A stretch of 64,000 nt of DNA from Methanomassiliicoccus sp. (GTDB lineage: Archaea > Thermoplasmatota > Thermoplasmata > Methanomassiliicoccales > Methanomassiliicoccaceae). This document shows, one piece after another, positions 42,932 through 51,071 of this stretch; the stretch's first letter is position 1, and the number at the start of each line of letters is the position of its first letter. The stretch lies in the NCBI GenBank assembly GCA_018262895.1, contig JADFDJ010000008.1, forward strand, positions 1 through 64,000. Direction: 5' to 3'. Made by a program: the position numbers and the translations under genes. A model generated the notes under the pieces. The model saw only the letters and a list, made by a program, of their open reading frames with translations, searched no databases and was not told the DNA's origin.

Positions 42932-44095
42932 ATGGACCACGTGGCGGTCAGTCCCTACAACCCCGTCCTCAGGGACGCCCGGGTAATAGTGTACGATTCA
43001 ACCTTGCGCGACGGTGAGCAGACCCCTGGAGTGGCTTTCACCCCTGAGCAGAAGCTGACCATAGCCAGGATGTTGGACGAGGCCCGAGTCCATCAGATAG
43101 AGGCGGGTTTCCCCGCGATTTCGGAGAGCGAGGTTCGCACAATAAAGGAGATATCCTCCGCGGGCCTGGACGCGGACATCCTGGGCCTGTCCAGGGTCAC
43201 CAAGGGGGACGTCGATGCCGCGGTGGACGCAGGCGTGGACCTTATCCTGCTCTTCGTGGGAACCTCGGAGATACACCTCAAGTACAAGTTGAAGAAGAGC
43301 CGGGAGGAGGTCCTGGCCATGACCGCCGAGGCCCTTGATCACTGCAAGGCGCGGGGTGTACCCGCTTCGGTGAGCGCCGAGGACACCACCCGCACCGACC
43401 CCGAGTTCCTCATGAGGTTCTACCGCGAGGCGGAGGCCAACGGGGCGGTGAGGGTGGGGGTGACCGATACACTGGGGTGCGCCACGCCCGAGGCCATCAC
43501 TGAACTTGTGAGCAGGGCGGTCAAGGAGGTCAAGGTGCCGGTGGCGCTGCACCTCCACAATGACTTCGGCCTTTCCACGGCCAACGCCATCGCCGGCGTG
43601 AAGGCGGGAGCGTCCGCGGTCACCACCACCGTGAACGGCATCGGGGAGAGGGCGGGCAACGTGCCCTTGGAGCAGTTCGTCGTGGCCCTTAAGTACCTCT
43701 ACAGCCTGGACATCGGCATCGATTGCACCAAGATGAAGGCGCTGTCGGACACCATATGCAAGTTCTCAGGACTGCACAAGCCCCGTAACCAGCCATTGGT
43801 GGGGACGAATGTCTTCGCCCATGAGTCCGGTATCCATGTAGCGGCGATCCTCAACTGTCCCATGACCTACGAGTCCATCCCCCCGGAGGCGGTCGGCAAC
43901 GAGCGCCACATCATAATGGGCAAGAAGACCGGGGTCAACTACGTGAAGAGGAGGCTGGAGGAGATGCGGGTGGAGGCCAGCGATCAGCAGGCGGCGGAGA
44001 TATGCCGACGCGTAAAGGAGCTGGGGGAGAAGGTGGGTAGGGTCAGCAACCAGGAGTTCAACCGCATCGTGGACGAGGTCATTGCTAGAGGCTGA
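42932..44095 (+). CDS. aksA: Homocitrate synthase, AksA-like (coenzyme B pathway)
   Basis: 387-aa DRE-TIM enzyme joining acetyl-CoA to a 2-oxo acid. The DSTLRDGEQTPG motif, LHLHNDFG metal site, NGIGERAGN and FAHESGIH are seen. The AVSPYNP start and lack of a LeuA regulatory domain match methanogen AksA, which makes homocitrate and longer homologues for coenzyme B. A CGTTATAAG box 26 nt upstream predicts a leaderless start. Isopropylmalate or citramalate synthase remain possible from sequence alone. It overlaps pyrK by 11 nt (convergent). Confidence 0.75.
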   Translation: MDHVAVSPYNPVLRDARVIVYDSTLRDGEQTPGVAFTPEQKLTIARMLDEARVHQIEAGFPAISESEVRTIKEISSAGLDADILGLSRVTKGDVDAAVDAGVDLILLFVGTSEIHLKYKLKKSREEVLAMTAEALDHCKARGVPASVSAEDTTRTDPEFLMRFYREAEANGAVRVGVTDTLGCATPEAITELVSRAVKEVKVPVALHLHNDFGLSTANAIAGVKAGASAVTTTVNGIGERAGNVPLEQFVVALKYLYSLDIGIDCTKMKALSDTICKFSGLHKPRNQPLVGTNVFAHESGIHVAAILNCPMTYESIPPEAVGNERHIIMGKKTGVNYVKRRLEEMRVEASDQQAAEICRRVKELGEKVGRVSNQEFNRIVDEVIARG

Positions 44096-44858
44096 CCCTA
44101 AGACCGGCGTCGTCCCTCTTCCACCTGCCGAACTCGGTCATGCGCTCGACCTGCTCCCCGGTGAACACCGGACCGTCGGCGCACACCCGGAGGCCGTCGA
44201 TGACGCATGAGCCGCACAGCCCGGCCCCGCACTTCATGAGCCTCTCCAGGGACAGCTGGCAGGGTACGGAGTTATCCTTGCAGGCCTTCAGAAGGTATCG
44301 GTTCATGATCTCGGGCCCGCAGCCCAGGACCACATCGTACCTCTTCACCTTCATCATCTGGTCGGCCAGGGCGACCACGGTGCCCTTGAGGCCGTAGCTG
44401 CCATCATCCGTGGTGGTTCGGACGTCGTCCGACGCCCGGCGGGCCCTCTCCTCGAATATTATCTCTCCTGCGTTTCGGGCACCTATGGCCACGTCCACCC
44501 TGGTGCGGTCGGCGATGCCCTCGGCCGCTGTCATGATGGGCGCCATTCCCACGCCCCCTCCCACACACAGCACCCGGCCCGGGGGGAGGTGCCACCCGTT
44601 GCCGTACGGTCCGCGGACGCCCAGCACATCTCCCTCCTTCAGCGAGGAAAGGGCCCTCGTGGCCTCGCCCACCTCCTTCACTGTGATGCCTGCCAGAGCG
44701 CCGATGAAGGAGACGGACATTGGGATCTCGTCCACGCCTGGTATCCACACCATCACGAACTGCCCCGGCCTGACCTTCGCATCCATGGGGAACCTCAGGG
44801 TGGTGATGCCCTTCCCCTCCTCCACGCGCTGCTCGATCTTCACCGCCTTACTGAACAT
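44085..44858 (-). CDS. pyrK: Dihydroorotate dehydrogenase electron transfer subunit
   Basis: 257-aa FAD and [2Fe-2S] protein passing electrons from PyrD to NAD+. The FAD-binding domain (about 1-95), the NAD-binding GGGVGMAPI loop near residue 100, and the cluster motif CGAGLCGSCVIDGLRVC near the end are complete. It starts 11 nt inside the end of pyrD. The longer frame to 44897 is antisense-like and rejected. Confidence 0.93.
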   Translation of the reverse strand: MFSKAVKIEQRVEEGKGITTLRFPMDAKVRPGQFVMVWIPGVDEIPMSVSFIGALAGITVKEVGEATRALSSLKEGDVLGVRGPYGNGWHLPPGRVLCVGGGVGMAPIMTAAEGIADRTRVDVAIGARNAGEIIFEERARRASDDVRTTTDDGSYGLKGTVVALADQMMKVKRYDVVLGCGPEIMNRYLLKACKDNSVPCQLSLERLMKCGAGLCGSCVIDGLRVCADGPVFTGEQVERMTEFGRWKRDDAGLRVSL

Positions 44859-45762
44859 GGGCCACCCCCACGATGTCCGAGGGAGAGGAGAAACCATTCT
44901 CCTCGAGATATCTTATCAGGCCTCCGCACGCGGCCTGGAACACGCCCAGGCCCTTGCGTCCGACCCCGCTGCCTATCTGCACTGCCCTAGCGCCCGCCAT
45001 AAGGTACTCGAGGACATCCCTAGACGTCTCCGCTCCGCCCACCCCGATGATGGGTATGTCCACCGCCTCGTACAGCTCGTAGACGCAGCGGAGGCCAACG
45101 GCCTTGATCGCGGGTCCTGACAAACCTCCGGTGCGGTTGAAGAGAACCGGCCGCCTGGCCTCTACGGAGATGGCCATGGCCTTCACTGTGTTGACCGCCA
45201 CTATGGCATCGCCACCTGCACCCTCGACCGCCCTGGCGACATCGAGGAGACGGTGTGTGTTAGGTGTCAGCTTCGCCCACAAAGGGATATCGATGGCCGC
45301 CTTCACATGCATCACTATGTTAGCGACAGCCTCCGGGTCCACGCCCACCTCCATCCCGTAGCCCTTGGCATGAGGGCAGCTCAGGTTCAGCTCTATGGCC
45401 GATGCGCCGTACTCCTGCATCCTGACCGCCAGGGTCACGAAGTCTTCGGGGATGGCGGCGAAGAGGCTGGCGATGATAGGTATGCCTCCCTTGAGAGCTA
45501 CGGACATCTCCTCGCCGAAGGCTTCTATGCCCGGGCCCGGGAGGCCCATGGCGTTGATGTAACCGTCATCCAGCTCGACGAGCGTGGGGTTGGGGTAGCC
45601 CTTGCGAGGCTCCAGGCCGATGGACTTGGTGACCGCGGCCCCCGCCCCGGCCTCTGCCACCCTCAGAAGGGAATCGCCGGTCTCCCCCATGACTCCGGAT
45701 GCCAGCATGGTGGGGTTGCGAAGCCTGGTCCCACAGAGATCGGTCTCCAGCGAGGTCGTCAT
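44848..45762 (-). CDS. pyrD: Dihydroorotate dehydrogenase, catalytic subunit (class 1B)
   Basis: 304-aa FMN barrel enzyme oxidising dihydroorotate in pyrimidine synthesis. MLASGVMGETGDSL, INAMGLPGPG, ELNLSCPHAKGYG and the FMN-phosphate GVGGAETSRDVLEYL are seen. The class 1B active-site Cys is expected in NLSCP. It pairs with pyrK. Upstream, iscU ends 44 nt away on the same strand, so an iron-sulfur gene may be in the same operon. ATG 45762 was chosen over a 35-codon longer frame with no similarity. Confidence 0.93.
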   Translation of the reverse strand: MTTSLETDLCGTRLRNPTMLASGVMGETGDSLLRVAEAGAGAAVTKSIGLEPRKGYPNPTLVELDDGYINAMGLPGPGIEAFGEEMSVALKGGIPIIASLFAAIPEDFVTLAVRMQEYGASAIELNLSCPHAKGYGMEVGVDPEAVANIVMHVKAAIDIPLWAKLTPNTHRLLDVARAVEGAGGDAIVAVNTVKAMAISVEARRPVLFNRTGGLSGPAIKAVGLRCVYELYEAVDIPIIGVGGAETSRDVLEYLMAGARAVQIGSGVGRKGLGVFQAACGGLIRYLEENGFSSPSDIVGVAHVQ

Positions 45763-45806
45763 ATCGGCCCGCTCATGCCGTTCGGGGGTGATAAGCCTTA
45801 GGCCGC

Positions 45807-46133
45807 CTATGGGCCCTTGGGCGCGGACATCTCGATATGTATCGGGGAGTCCTCGTCGGTCTCGCACGAGTGGTCGTGCTCCTCCTTGACGCCTGCGGGC
45901 AGTGGCGGCTCCCTCCCCTGCTTCCTCAGGTAATCGTGGATAGCCTCGTGAAGTCCGTCGGCGGCGAGGTTGGAGCAGTGCATCTTCTGTGGCGGCAGCC
46001 CCCCCAGGTTCTCGGCGACGTCGTTCCTGGTAATCCTAAGGCCCTCCTGAATGGTCTTGCCCTTCGCCAGGTCCGTTACCATGCTGATGATAGCAGTAGC
46101 CGCTCCGCACCCGAATGAGTAGATCCTTTCCAT
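45807..46133 (-). CDS. Shortened IscU/NifU-type iron-sulfur scaffold protein
   Basis: 108-aa protein matching the second part of IscU: FGCGAATAIISMVTDLAKGK (residues 7-26) and KMHCSNLAADGLHEAI (50-65). Two of three cluster cysteines, Cys9 and Cys53, with His52, are present. The usual N-terminal 35 residues with the first Cys and Asp are absent and no start exists upstream. A new acidic tail carries HDHSC (86-90) that may supply ligands. It faces sufS across a divergent promoter and precedes pyrD-pyrK. It may be a transfer protein rather than a true scaffold. Confidence 0.78.
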   Translation of the reverse strand: MERIYSFGCGAATAIISMVTDLAKGKTIQEGLRITRNDVAENLGGLPPQKMHCSNLAADGLHEAIHDYLRKQGREPPLPAGVKEEHDHSCETDEDSPIHIEMSAPKGP

Positions 46134-46187
46134 GGATGCACGACATATGTTCGACGTGCGTAAAACGGGTAGAATCAACAACAATGG

Positions 46188-46240
46188 TTAATATTTCGAC
46201 CAATTCGAAGTTGGTCAGGTAGCATAGCATTCTAATAAAC
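46188..46240. promoter_or_regulatory. Divergent promoter between iscU-like gene and sufS
   Basis: Minus-strand AAATATTAA (46188-46196) serves the iscU-like gene with a leader near 33 nt. Plus-strand CTAATAAAC (46232-46240) serves sufS with a start near 46262. Matches are moderate; spacing supports both. Confidence 0.45.
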
Positions 46241-46289
46241 GGGCCATTATCAAAGCGGACACCATAGCCTGAAATAGAGGTTATCTGAA

Positions 46290-47516
46290 TTGTCGGTCGT
46301 TACCATGGCCTTTGAAAAGCTTCGAGAGGATTTTCCGTTGTATTCTTCTGAGGACAAGGACATTGTCTATCTCGACAATGCCTGTCAGACGTTACGACCC
46401 CGGCAGGTCATGGAGGCCATGAACGAATACTATAACGAGTTTCCGGCCTGCGGAGGGCGTTCCGTTCACCATCTTGCCACCAAGGTCACGATGAAGGTGG
46501 AGGAGGCCAGGGAGCGTGTCGCCGAGTTCATCGGCTGCTCTGATCCTTCCTGCATAGTGTTCACCAAGAACTGCACCGAGGCGCTGAACCTGGTAGCGAA
46601 GGGTTATCCCTTCCGCAGGGGGGACGCGGTGCTCACAACCGACATGGAGCATAACAGCAACCACGTCCCATGGCTGCAGCAGCGCGATTCCATTGGCCTT
46701 GAGGTCCGAACGGTCCCTACTCCGCCCTCGGGCCTCTTTGATCTCGAGAGATGTAAAGAGGAGATCCAGAAGAACGTGACCATGGTGGCCATGGTTCACA
46801 CTAACAACGTAACCGGTGTCAGCATACCGGCCAAGGAGATAGTGAAAGAGGCCCACGACCGCAAAGCCCTGGTGATGCTGGATGGGGCACAGTCCGCAGC
46901 TCACCGCCCAATCGATGTCGAGGACTTGGACGTGGACTTCTTCGCATTCTCCGCCCATAAGATGCTGGGGCCATCAGGCGTAGGCGTGCTCTACGGGAAG
47001 GGGGCTTTGCTGGAACGTCTTCGGCCGCTGATCGGAGGAGGAGGCTCGGTCGGTCTCACTGACTACGAGAAGGTAACCTTCCTTCCCCCACCAGAAAAGT
47101 TCGAGGCGGGGCTCATGAACTACTCCGGGGTCATCGGCACGGGAGCGGCGGTGAAATACCTGAGCGAGCTGGGCATGGAGGCGGTATGCGAGCACGAGTC
47201 GGAGCTCAACAAGACCGCTACCGAGGGCCTGCAGGATCTTGCTTCCGTCTCGATATTGGCGCCTCAGGATGCCCGGCATCGCGATGGGATACTGTCCTTC
47301 AACATCAGGGGAATGACCTCGCACGATGTCGCCATGATCGCTGACGAGGTCGCCAAGGTGGAGATCAGGTCAGGCATGCACTGCGTGCACCCCTTCTTCC
47401 TCTCGAGGGGGATAGATGGATGCGCTCGCGCCTCCTTCTATATTTACAACACGAAAGAGGATTGCCGGAAGTTTGTTGATACCATCAGGTTCATTGCCGA
47501 TACCTTCTCCAGGTGA
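46290..47516 (+). CDS. sufS: Cysteine desulfurase SufS type
   Basis: PLP enzyme of about 408 aa that takes sulfur from cysteine for cluster assembly. It is group II: SAHKMLGPSG carries the PLP Lys near residue 226, HTNNVTGVSIP and DGAQSAAH the cofactor pocket, and SGMHCVHPFF the catalytic Cys near residue 364. Start is uncertain: TTG 46290 has GAGGT 9 nt upstream, ATG 46305 gives the usual N-terminus without a Shine-Dalgarno. It is divergent from the iscU-like gene. It overlaps the pilin operon's last gene by 73 nt, convergent. Confidence 0.92.
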   Translation: MSVVTMAFEKLREDFPLYSSEDKDIVYLDNACQTLRPRQVMEAMNEYYNEFPACGGRSVHHLATKVTMKVEEARERVAEFIGCSDPSCIVFTKNCTEALNLVAKGYPFRRGDAVLTTDMEHNSNHVPWLQQRDSIGLEVRTVPTPPSGLFDLERCKEEIQKNVTMVAMVHTNNVTGVSIPAKEIVKEAHDRKALVMLDGAQSAAHRPIDVEDLDVDFFAFSAHKMLGPSGVGVLYGKGALLERLRPLIGGGGSVGLTDYEKVTFLPPPEKFEAGLMNYSGVIGTGAAVKYLSELGMEAVCEHESELNKTATEGLQDLASVSILAPQDARHRDGILSFNIRGMTSHDVAMIADEVAKVEIRSGMHCVHPFFLSRGIDGCARASFYIYNTKEDCRKFVDTIRFIADTFSR

Positions 47517-47914
47517 ACCTCGCGCTCTTCAGGCGTTCCGATGGACCGTATGGTGAGGACATCGCCTCCGTGGACGATGAGATGATCTACGCGAACCCCG
47601 TCGCTGATAAGCACCAGGGGCGAAGAAATGTCGACGGCCCGAGCCGTCGTCCCTTCGCCGATCCATATCGAACCATTGAACACCCTGAGGGGCTCACCGC
47701 CTGCAGGCAGAAGGTCCTTGGCCTCGAAGGTCAACGTACCTTCATATACGTCCTTGCTTAGTGCCTCAATGGAACTGGCAAGCGACTCTGCCCCCTCCAT
47801 CTCAGAAGCGTTACGGCTGCGGTCATCCATCGCTCCGAAGGAGTACAGGACTGCGGCGGTCACCATCAACCCTGCGATCACCAGCCATACCCTGGACATT
47901 ATCAGCTCCATCAT
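47444..47914 (-). CDS. Pilin-like/exported protein 3 of a three-gene operon
   Basis: 156-aa protein with one N-terminal membrane helix (MSRVWLVIAGLMVTAAVLY) and an extracytoplasmic mixed domain. It overlaps its upstream neighbour by four bases (ATGA). No strong family match; the N-terminus resembles minor pilins but lacks the EGLPL motif of its two partners. Its last 24 codons overlap the end of sufS on the other strand, so the C-terminus may be under mixed constraint. Confidence 0.6.
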   Translation of the reverse strand: MMELIMSRVWLVIAGLMVTAAVLYSFGAMDDRSRNASEMEGAESLASSIEALSKDVYEGTLTFEAKDLLPAGGEPLRVFNGSIWIGEGTTARAVDISSPLVLISDGVRVDHLIVHGGDVLTIRSIGTPEEREVHLEKVSAMNLMVSTNFRQSSFVL

Positions 47915-48384
47915 GGGCTCGCCTCCACCACGACGCACAGCCTGCCATCGACCCGAGCGCACTCCAGCATCAGCGATATCGTCCCAGCTTCGAGCATCAA
48001 TGGTGAACCGCTCATGGTGACGGTCCTCACAGGCGGGTCATCGATGACGATCACGCTAAAGACCGAATCCTCTTCCAGGCAGCGGATGCTGTAAGCGGAC
48101 GTGTTGTCGATACCGCCACCTACCTCCACGGCCAAGCCGTATCTTGATGATACCACGGGCAGCTCCATGGTGATCGAGCGCCTGTTGCCCTCTCCCGCCG
48201 ACAGCACCTCCTCTGACAACCGGGCCAGCCTGTTGGCCTCCGACACAATCTCCGACCGTGCTATGGAGCGCTCATATCCCTCCAGACTGCCCATGACCGC
48301 CGGGGCGGTAAGGGAGATGAGAAGGGACATTATCAGCAGCTTCAACGGCAGGCCTTCCAGGGCCCGGCGGTCTACTGACAGCAT
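47911..48384 (-). CDS. Archaeal type IV pilin-like protein 2
   Basis: 157-aa exported protein. The N-terminus ALEGLPLKLLIMSLLISL matches in place and sequence the IEGLPLQLMIM of the preceding gene, a class III-like pilin signal with hydrophobic assembly helix. The rest is beta-rich with Cys88 and two further cysteines near the end. It lies 4 nt after gene 1 of the operon. No pilus ATPase or prepilin peptidase is in the window. Confidence 0.65.
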   Translation of the reverse strand: MLSVDRRALEGLPLKLLIMSLLISLTAPAVMGSLEGYERSIARSEIVSEANRLARLSEEVLSAGEGNRRSITMELPVVSSRYGLAVEVGGGIDNTSAYSIRCLEEDSVFSVIVIDDPPVRTVTMSGSPLMLEAGTISLMLECARVDGRLCVVVEASP

Positions 48385-48388
48385 GGGC

Positions 48389-48868
48389 TCACTCCGAGAT
48401 CACCGGGATGGTCAGGGAGCCATCTGTTCCCATGCCGCTCTTGGTGGCGCTGACCGTTAGATATCCCACGGACTTACCTGTCTGGGAGGCGCTCAGGCCT
48501 GTGAACGTGACCTTACCCGTGATGTCCGTGGTGCCATGGACCTGCTTTCCATCACTGGTCCTTATATTGCACCCGTCCACCAGGACAGTGGCCCCCTGTA
48601 CGGCCTCTCCGTTCTTGTCCAGAACAGTGATGGTCAACGTTATGCCGCTCCTCGCGTGAATGCCGTCACGGTCGCCATCGGTGAGCACCAGCTCGCTGGG
48701 GCTCGAGTACACGGCCCCTATCCCGTTGGGAGCGCTGATGCCTCCCATCCATCCCAGTAATATTGCGGTGCCTAGCCCGGCCACGACCACCATTATCATG
48801 AGCTGCAATGGCAGCCCCTCGATCCCTGCGTCCTTGTCCTTGCGGATGTTCTTGCTGAACGATCTCAT
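48389..48868 (-). CDS. Archaeal type IV pilin-like protein 1 with Ig domain
   Basis: 159-aa exported protein. A basic leader (MRSFSKNIRKDKDAG) precedes IEGLPLQLMIMVVVAGLG, the pilin-like helix, then one Big_1-type immunoglobulin domain (about 70-155; LTITVLDKNGEAVQGATVLV). First gene of a three-gene co-directional set, with 4-nt spacing or overlaps. Adhesion or surface-filament function is inferred from the signal type and domain. Confidence 0.7.
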   Translation of the reverse strand: MRSFSKNIRKDKDAGIEGLPLQLMIMVVVAGLGTAILLGWMGGISAPNGIGAVYSSPSELVLTDGDRDGIHARSGITLTITVLDKNGEAVQGATVLVDGCNIRTSDGKQVHGTTDITGKVTFTGLSASQTGKSVGYLTVSATKSGMGTDGSLTIPVISE

Positions 48869-48938
48869 GTTTCTCCCGGTGCTCTCAAGCTACGGGAGGG
48901 TATCTCACCTATGGCACTACACTAAGTCTTCGAAGAGG

Positions 48939-49493
48939 CTACCGGAAAAGGACCTCATCCACGGTGGTGTAGATGGGGCCTGATCGTGTCAGAACGCTCT
49001 TCTTGAGGCGGATGCGGTCCACATGGGCCTTGCCCAAGGAGGTATGGACGTTCTCATCCAAGATCGTGCGGACCGCCGGTACCGACTTCTCAACTCGTGC
49101 CCGGGCCACCGTCAGGTGAGGTGTGAAGCCCCGCCTCTCCGGCTCGAAACCCAGGGGGGAGAGGAGGTCTTCCAATCGGCGGGCTATGACCGCCAACGGT
49201 TGCGCGTTCTCCAGCCCCACCCATATTACCCTCGGCCGGTCCTTGCGAGGGAACGCTCCCATTCCTTTAAGCGCGAGGTCGAAAGGGACCACTCCTTCGA
49301 TCGCCTTACTCATACCCTCGGATATCCCCTTGACCTTGGACTCCTCGGTGTCGCCTAGGAACTTCAAGGTGACATGCATGAGGGAGGGATCCACGGTCTT
49401 CAGTGTAGGGTCGGCAAGGTGGATCTTCCTCAGAATGTCCTCCAGCCTCCCCTCCCATGGAATATCGACGGAGATGAACGCCCGGAACGTCAT
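48939..49493 (-). CDS. thpR: RNA 2',3'-cyclic phosphodiesterase (ThpR/LigT)
   Basis: 184-aa 2H phosphoesterase. The two catalytic H-x-T motifs are HVTLKFLG near residue 45 and HLTVARAR near 125. Archaeal members open 2',3'-cyclic phosphates and can ligate tRNA halves in vitro. That is notable because two tRNAs here need intron splicing, but a link is only suggestive. It faces away from the pilin operon end-to-start with 70 nt between. Confidence 0.92.
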   Translation of the reverse strand: MTFRAFISVDIPWEGRLEDILRKIHLADPTLKTVDPSLMHVTLKFLGDTEESKVKGISEGMSKAIEGVVPFDLALKGMGAFPRKDRPRVIWVGLENAQPLAVIARRLEDLLSPLGFEPERRGFTPHLTVARARVEKSVPAVRTILDENVHTSLGKAHVDRIRLKKSVLTRSGPIYTTVDEVLFR

Positions 49494-49762
49494 GCCAGGG
49501 GTTCAACTGGTGTCAATCACAAAAAAATGTCGTCAGTTCATTCGTAGCTGAGCAGGGGATATCTATCTCGATCCCGGTCGTGCGGGCACGAAAGACGCGT
49601 GAGCGTCATGTCTCATCAGGAGCCGGCCTCAGTTCCGTTCCTACAGAGCTGTCACACAACTGTAAAAGGACAGGGCTTCTCGGCAAGAGGCGGGGGATCG
49701 TGCATGCCTGGATGGCCGTGGATGTTAAAACGCAGCGTGTGGGAACCGCTCCCCTTGTGGGT

Positions 49763-50506
49763 TCAGGCGTTGTAGCCGCTTATCCTCCATCGCAGATACA
49801 GGAAGGCCACGACGACCAGGGCAACAGAGATTACCAGCCCGTAAACCGAGGTGGCTGCCCCGAGCTCGCCGCTGAAGAACTCCCCCATGGATGCGAAGAG
49901 GTTGAAGGAGGCGTGCATGAGGACTGCTATGAGGTAGTATGGCCACCAGTGAACACCATACGATTTCGCACGGGCCACACCGTATCCGGAGACCGAGGTG
50001 GATGCAGCATGCATCAGCGAGGAGGAGATGCTGCGCACGAACGCCAGGACCAGGAAGGCCACCACCCCCTCCTCGAAGAGCGCTGTTCCCTCGTAGAGGA
50101 AGTTCTCCGTGGCGGCGAAGCCCAGGCCGCAGGCGGCACCGAAAATCAGGCCGTTGCGCGGCCTCCATATGTAGCGGGAGAAGTTACGCACCACCATGAC
50201 CTTGGCGAACTCCTCTATGAAGGGTGCCACGACGATGATGGCCAGGAAGGTCAATATGGTGGGCTCGCGGACAAATAGCTGGTACTCCCGGACCACCGTG
50301 GAGTACAGGAGCTCGGCGGCGATAAGCTCCAGGATGGTGGCGATGATGACCGCGATGACCGCACCACCGATGAACGTCATGATGAGGTCGTCCCATCGTT
50401 CTTTCTTGCCTCGCTCACCCCATCGCAGCCAGAACAGGACGGCAAGGGGCGGGACGAAGGCTGCGATCAGGAGGAGGAGGGTCCCTGTCACCTGGTCAGC
50501 GTTCAT
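49763..50506 (-). CDS. PrsW-type intramembrane protease (CPBP-like)
   Basis: 247-aa polytopic membrane protein with seven or eight helices. Metalloprotease motifs are FIEEFAKV (Glu-Glu-x2-Lys, near residue 96), GLGFAATEN (near 128), SLMHAASTS and LMHASFN with the two His. PrsW cleaves a membrane anti-sigma factor in Bacillus; archaeal targets are unknown. The upstream 269 bp (49494-49762) hold two small hairpins but no gene that I can support. Confidence 0.88.
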   Translation of the reverse strand: MNADQVTGTLLLLIAAFVPPLAVLFWLRWGERGKKERWDDLIMTFIGGAVIAVIIATILELIAAELLYSTVVREYQLFVREPTILTFLAIIVVAPFIEEFAKVMVVRNFSRYIWRPRNGLIFGAACGLGFAATENFLYEGTALFEEGVVAFLVLAFVRSISSSLMHAASTSVSGYGVARAKSYGVHWWPYYLIAVLMHASFNLFASMGEFFSGELGAATSVYGLVISVALVVVAFLYLRWRISGYNA

Positions 50507-50610
50507 CAGGTCCGGGTAGCACGAGGCCGGGTATTAAGGATGGTGTTTCCAAGGATGGATGAAAATTTGGAAGAGGGAGCAGAGCTCCGTTGGCATCTTA
50601 TCGTACGGTC

Positions 50611-50784
50611 TTACTCGTCGATGGTGATGGCGTTGTTGGGGCACTCGTCGACGCAGGCCCCGCAATCTACGCAATCAGTCTCGTTGATCACTGCTACATC
50701 GGTGACCTTGATGGCCGACTGGGGGCAGACATCCTCGCAAGCTCCGCATCCAACGCACTCGTCAGCGTTAATCTTCGCAACCAA
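50611..50784 (-). CDS. 2x[4Fe-4S] ferredoxin
   Basis: 57-aa ferredoxin with two C-x2-C-x2-C-x3-CP motifs (CVGCGACEDVCP and CVDCGACVDECP), the clostridial type used by methanogens as low-potential carrier. I prefer TTG 50784 (MVAKINADEC): GAGGTG lies 5 nt upstream and the protein then begins like other archaeal ferredoxins. A GTG at 50793 is the alternative. A TATA box TTTTTATAG (50827-50835) predicts a leader near 20 nt. Confidence 0.9.
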   Translation of the reverse strand: MVAKINADECVGCGACEDVCPQSAIKVTDVAVINETDCVDCGACVDECPNNAITIDE

Positions 50785-51071
50785 ATCTAGCACCTCGGTT
50801 TAATTTGGATGCACAATCTAATATTTCTATAAAAAGACTTCCACTGAAGGGTGAGGGAGGGAGGAGACCCTAGACATGAACTTGCTCTTCCCATGATAGG
50901 ATGCGACCTCAAACTGGATGGCGTATGGTGTTTTTTTCTTTCAAATACTTTTCTCACACCCAGTCGTCCATGTTGTGAACGCTCGATCGACGGGCCAATG
51001 CCGCATCGCCTGATGGCCTCGATCATATTCCAGCGCCATCATTGAAATATCACATTCCATTACCCTGGAAC

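Noticed and set aside
49570-49610. Two small hairpins (CGTG-CACG and GACGC-GTGA-GCGTC)
   Set aside because: Short stems in GC-rich DNA with no T-run or gene context; probably chance, though the GTGA loop is a stable type.
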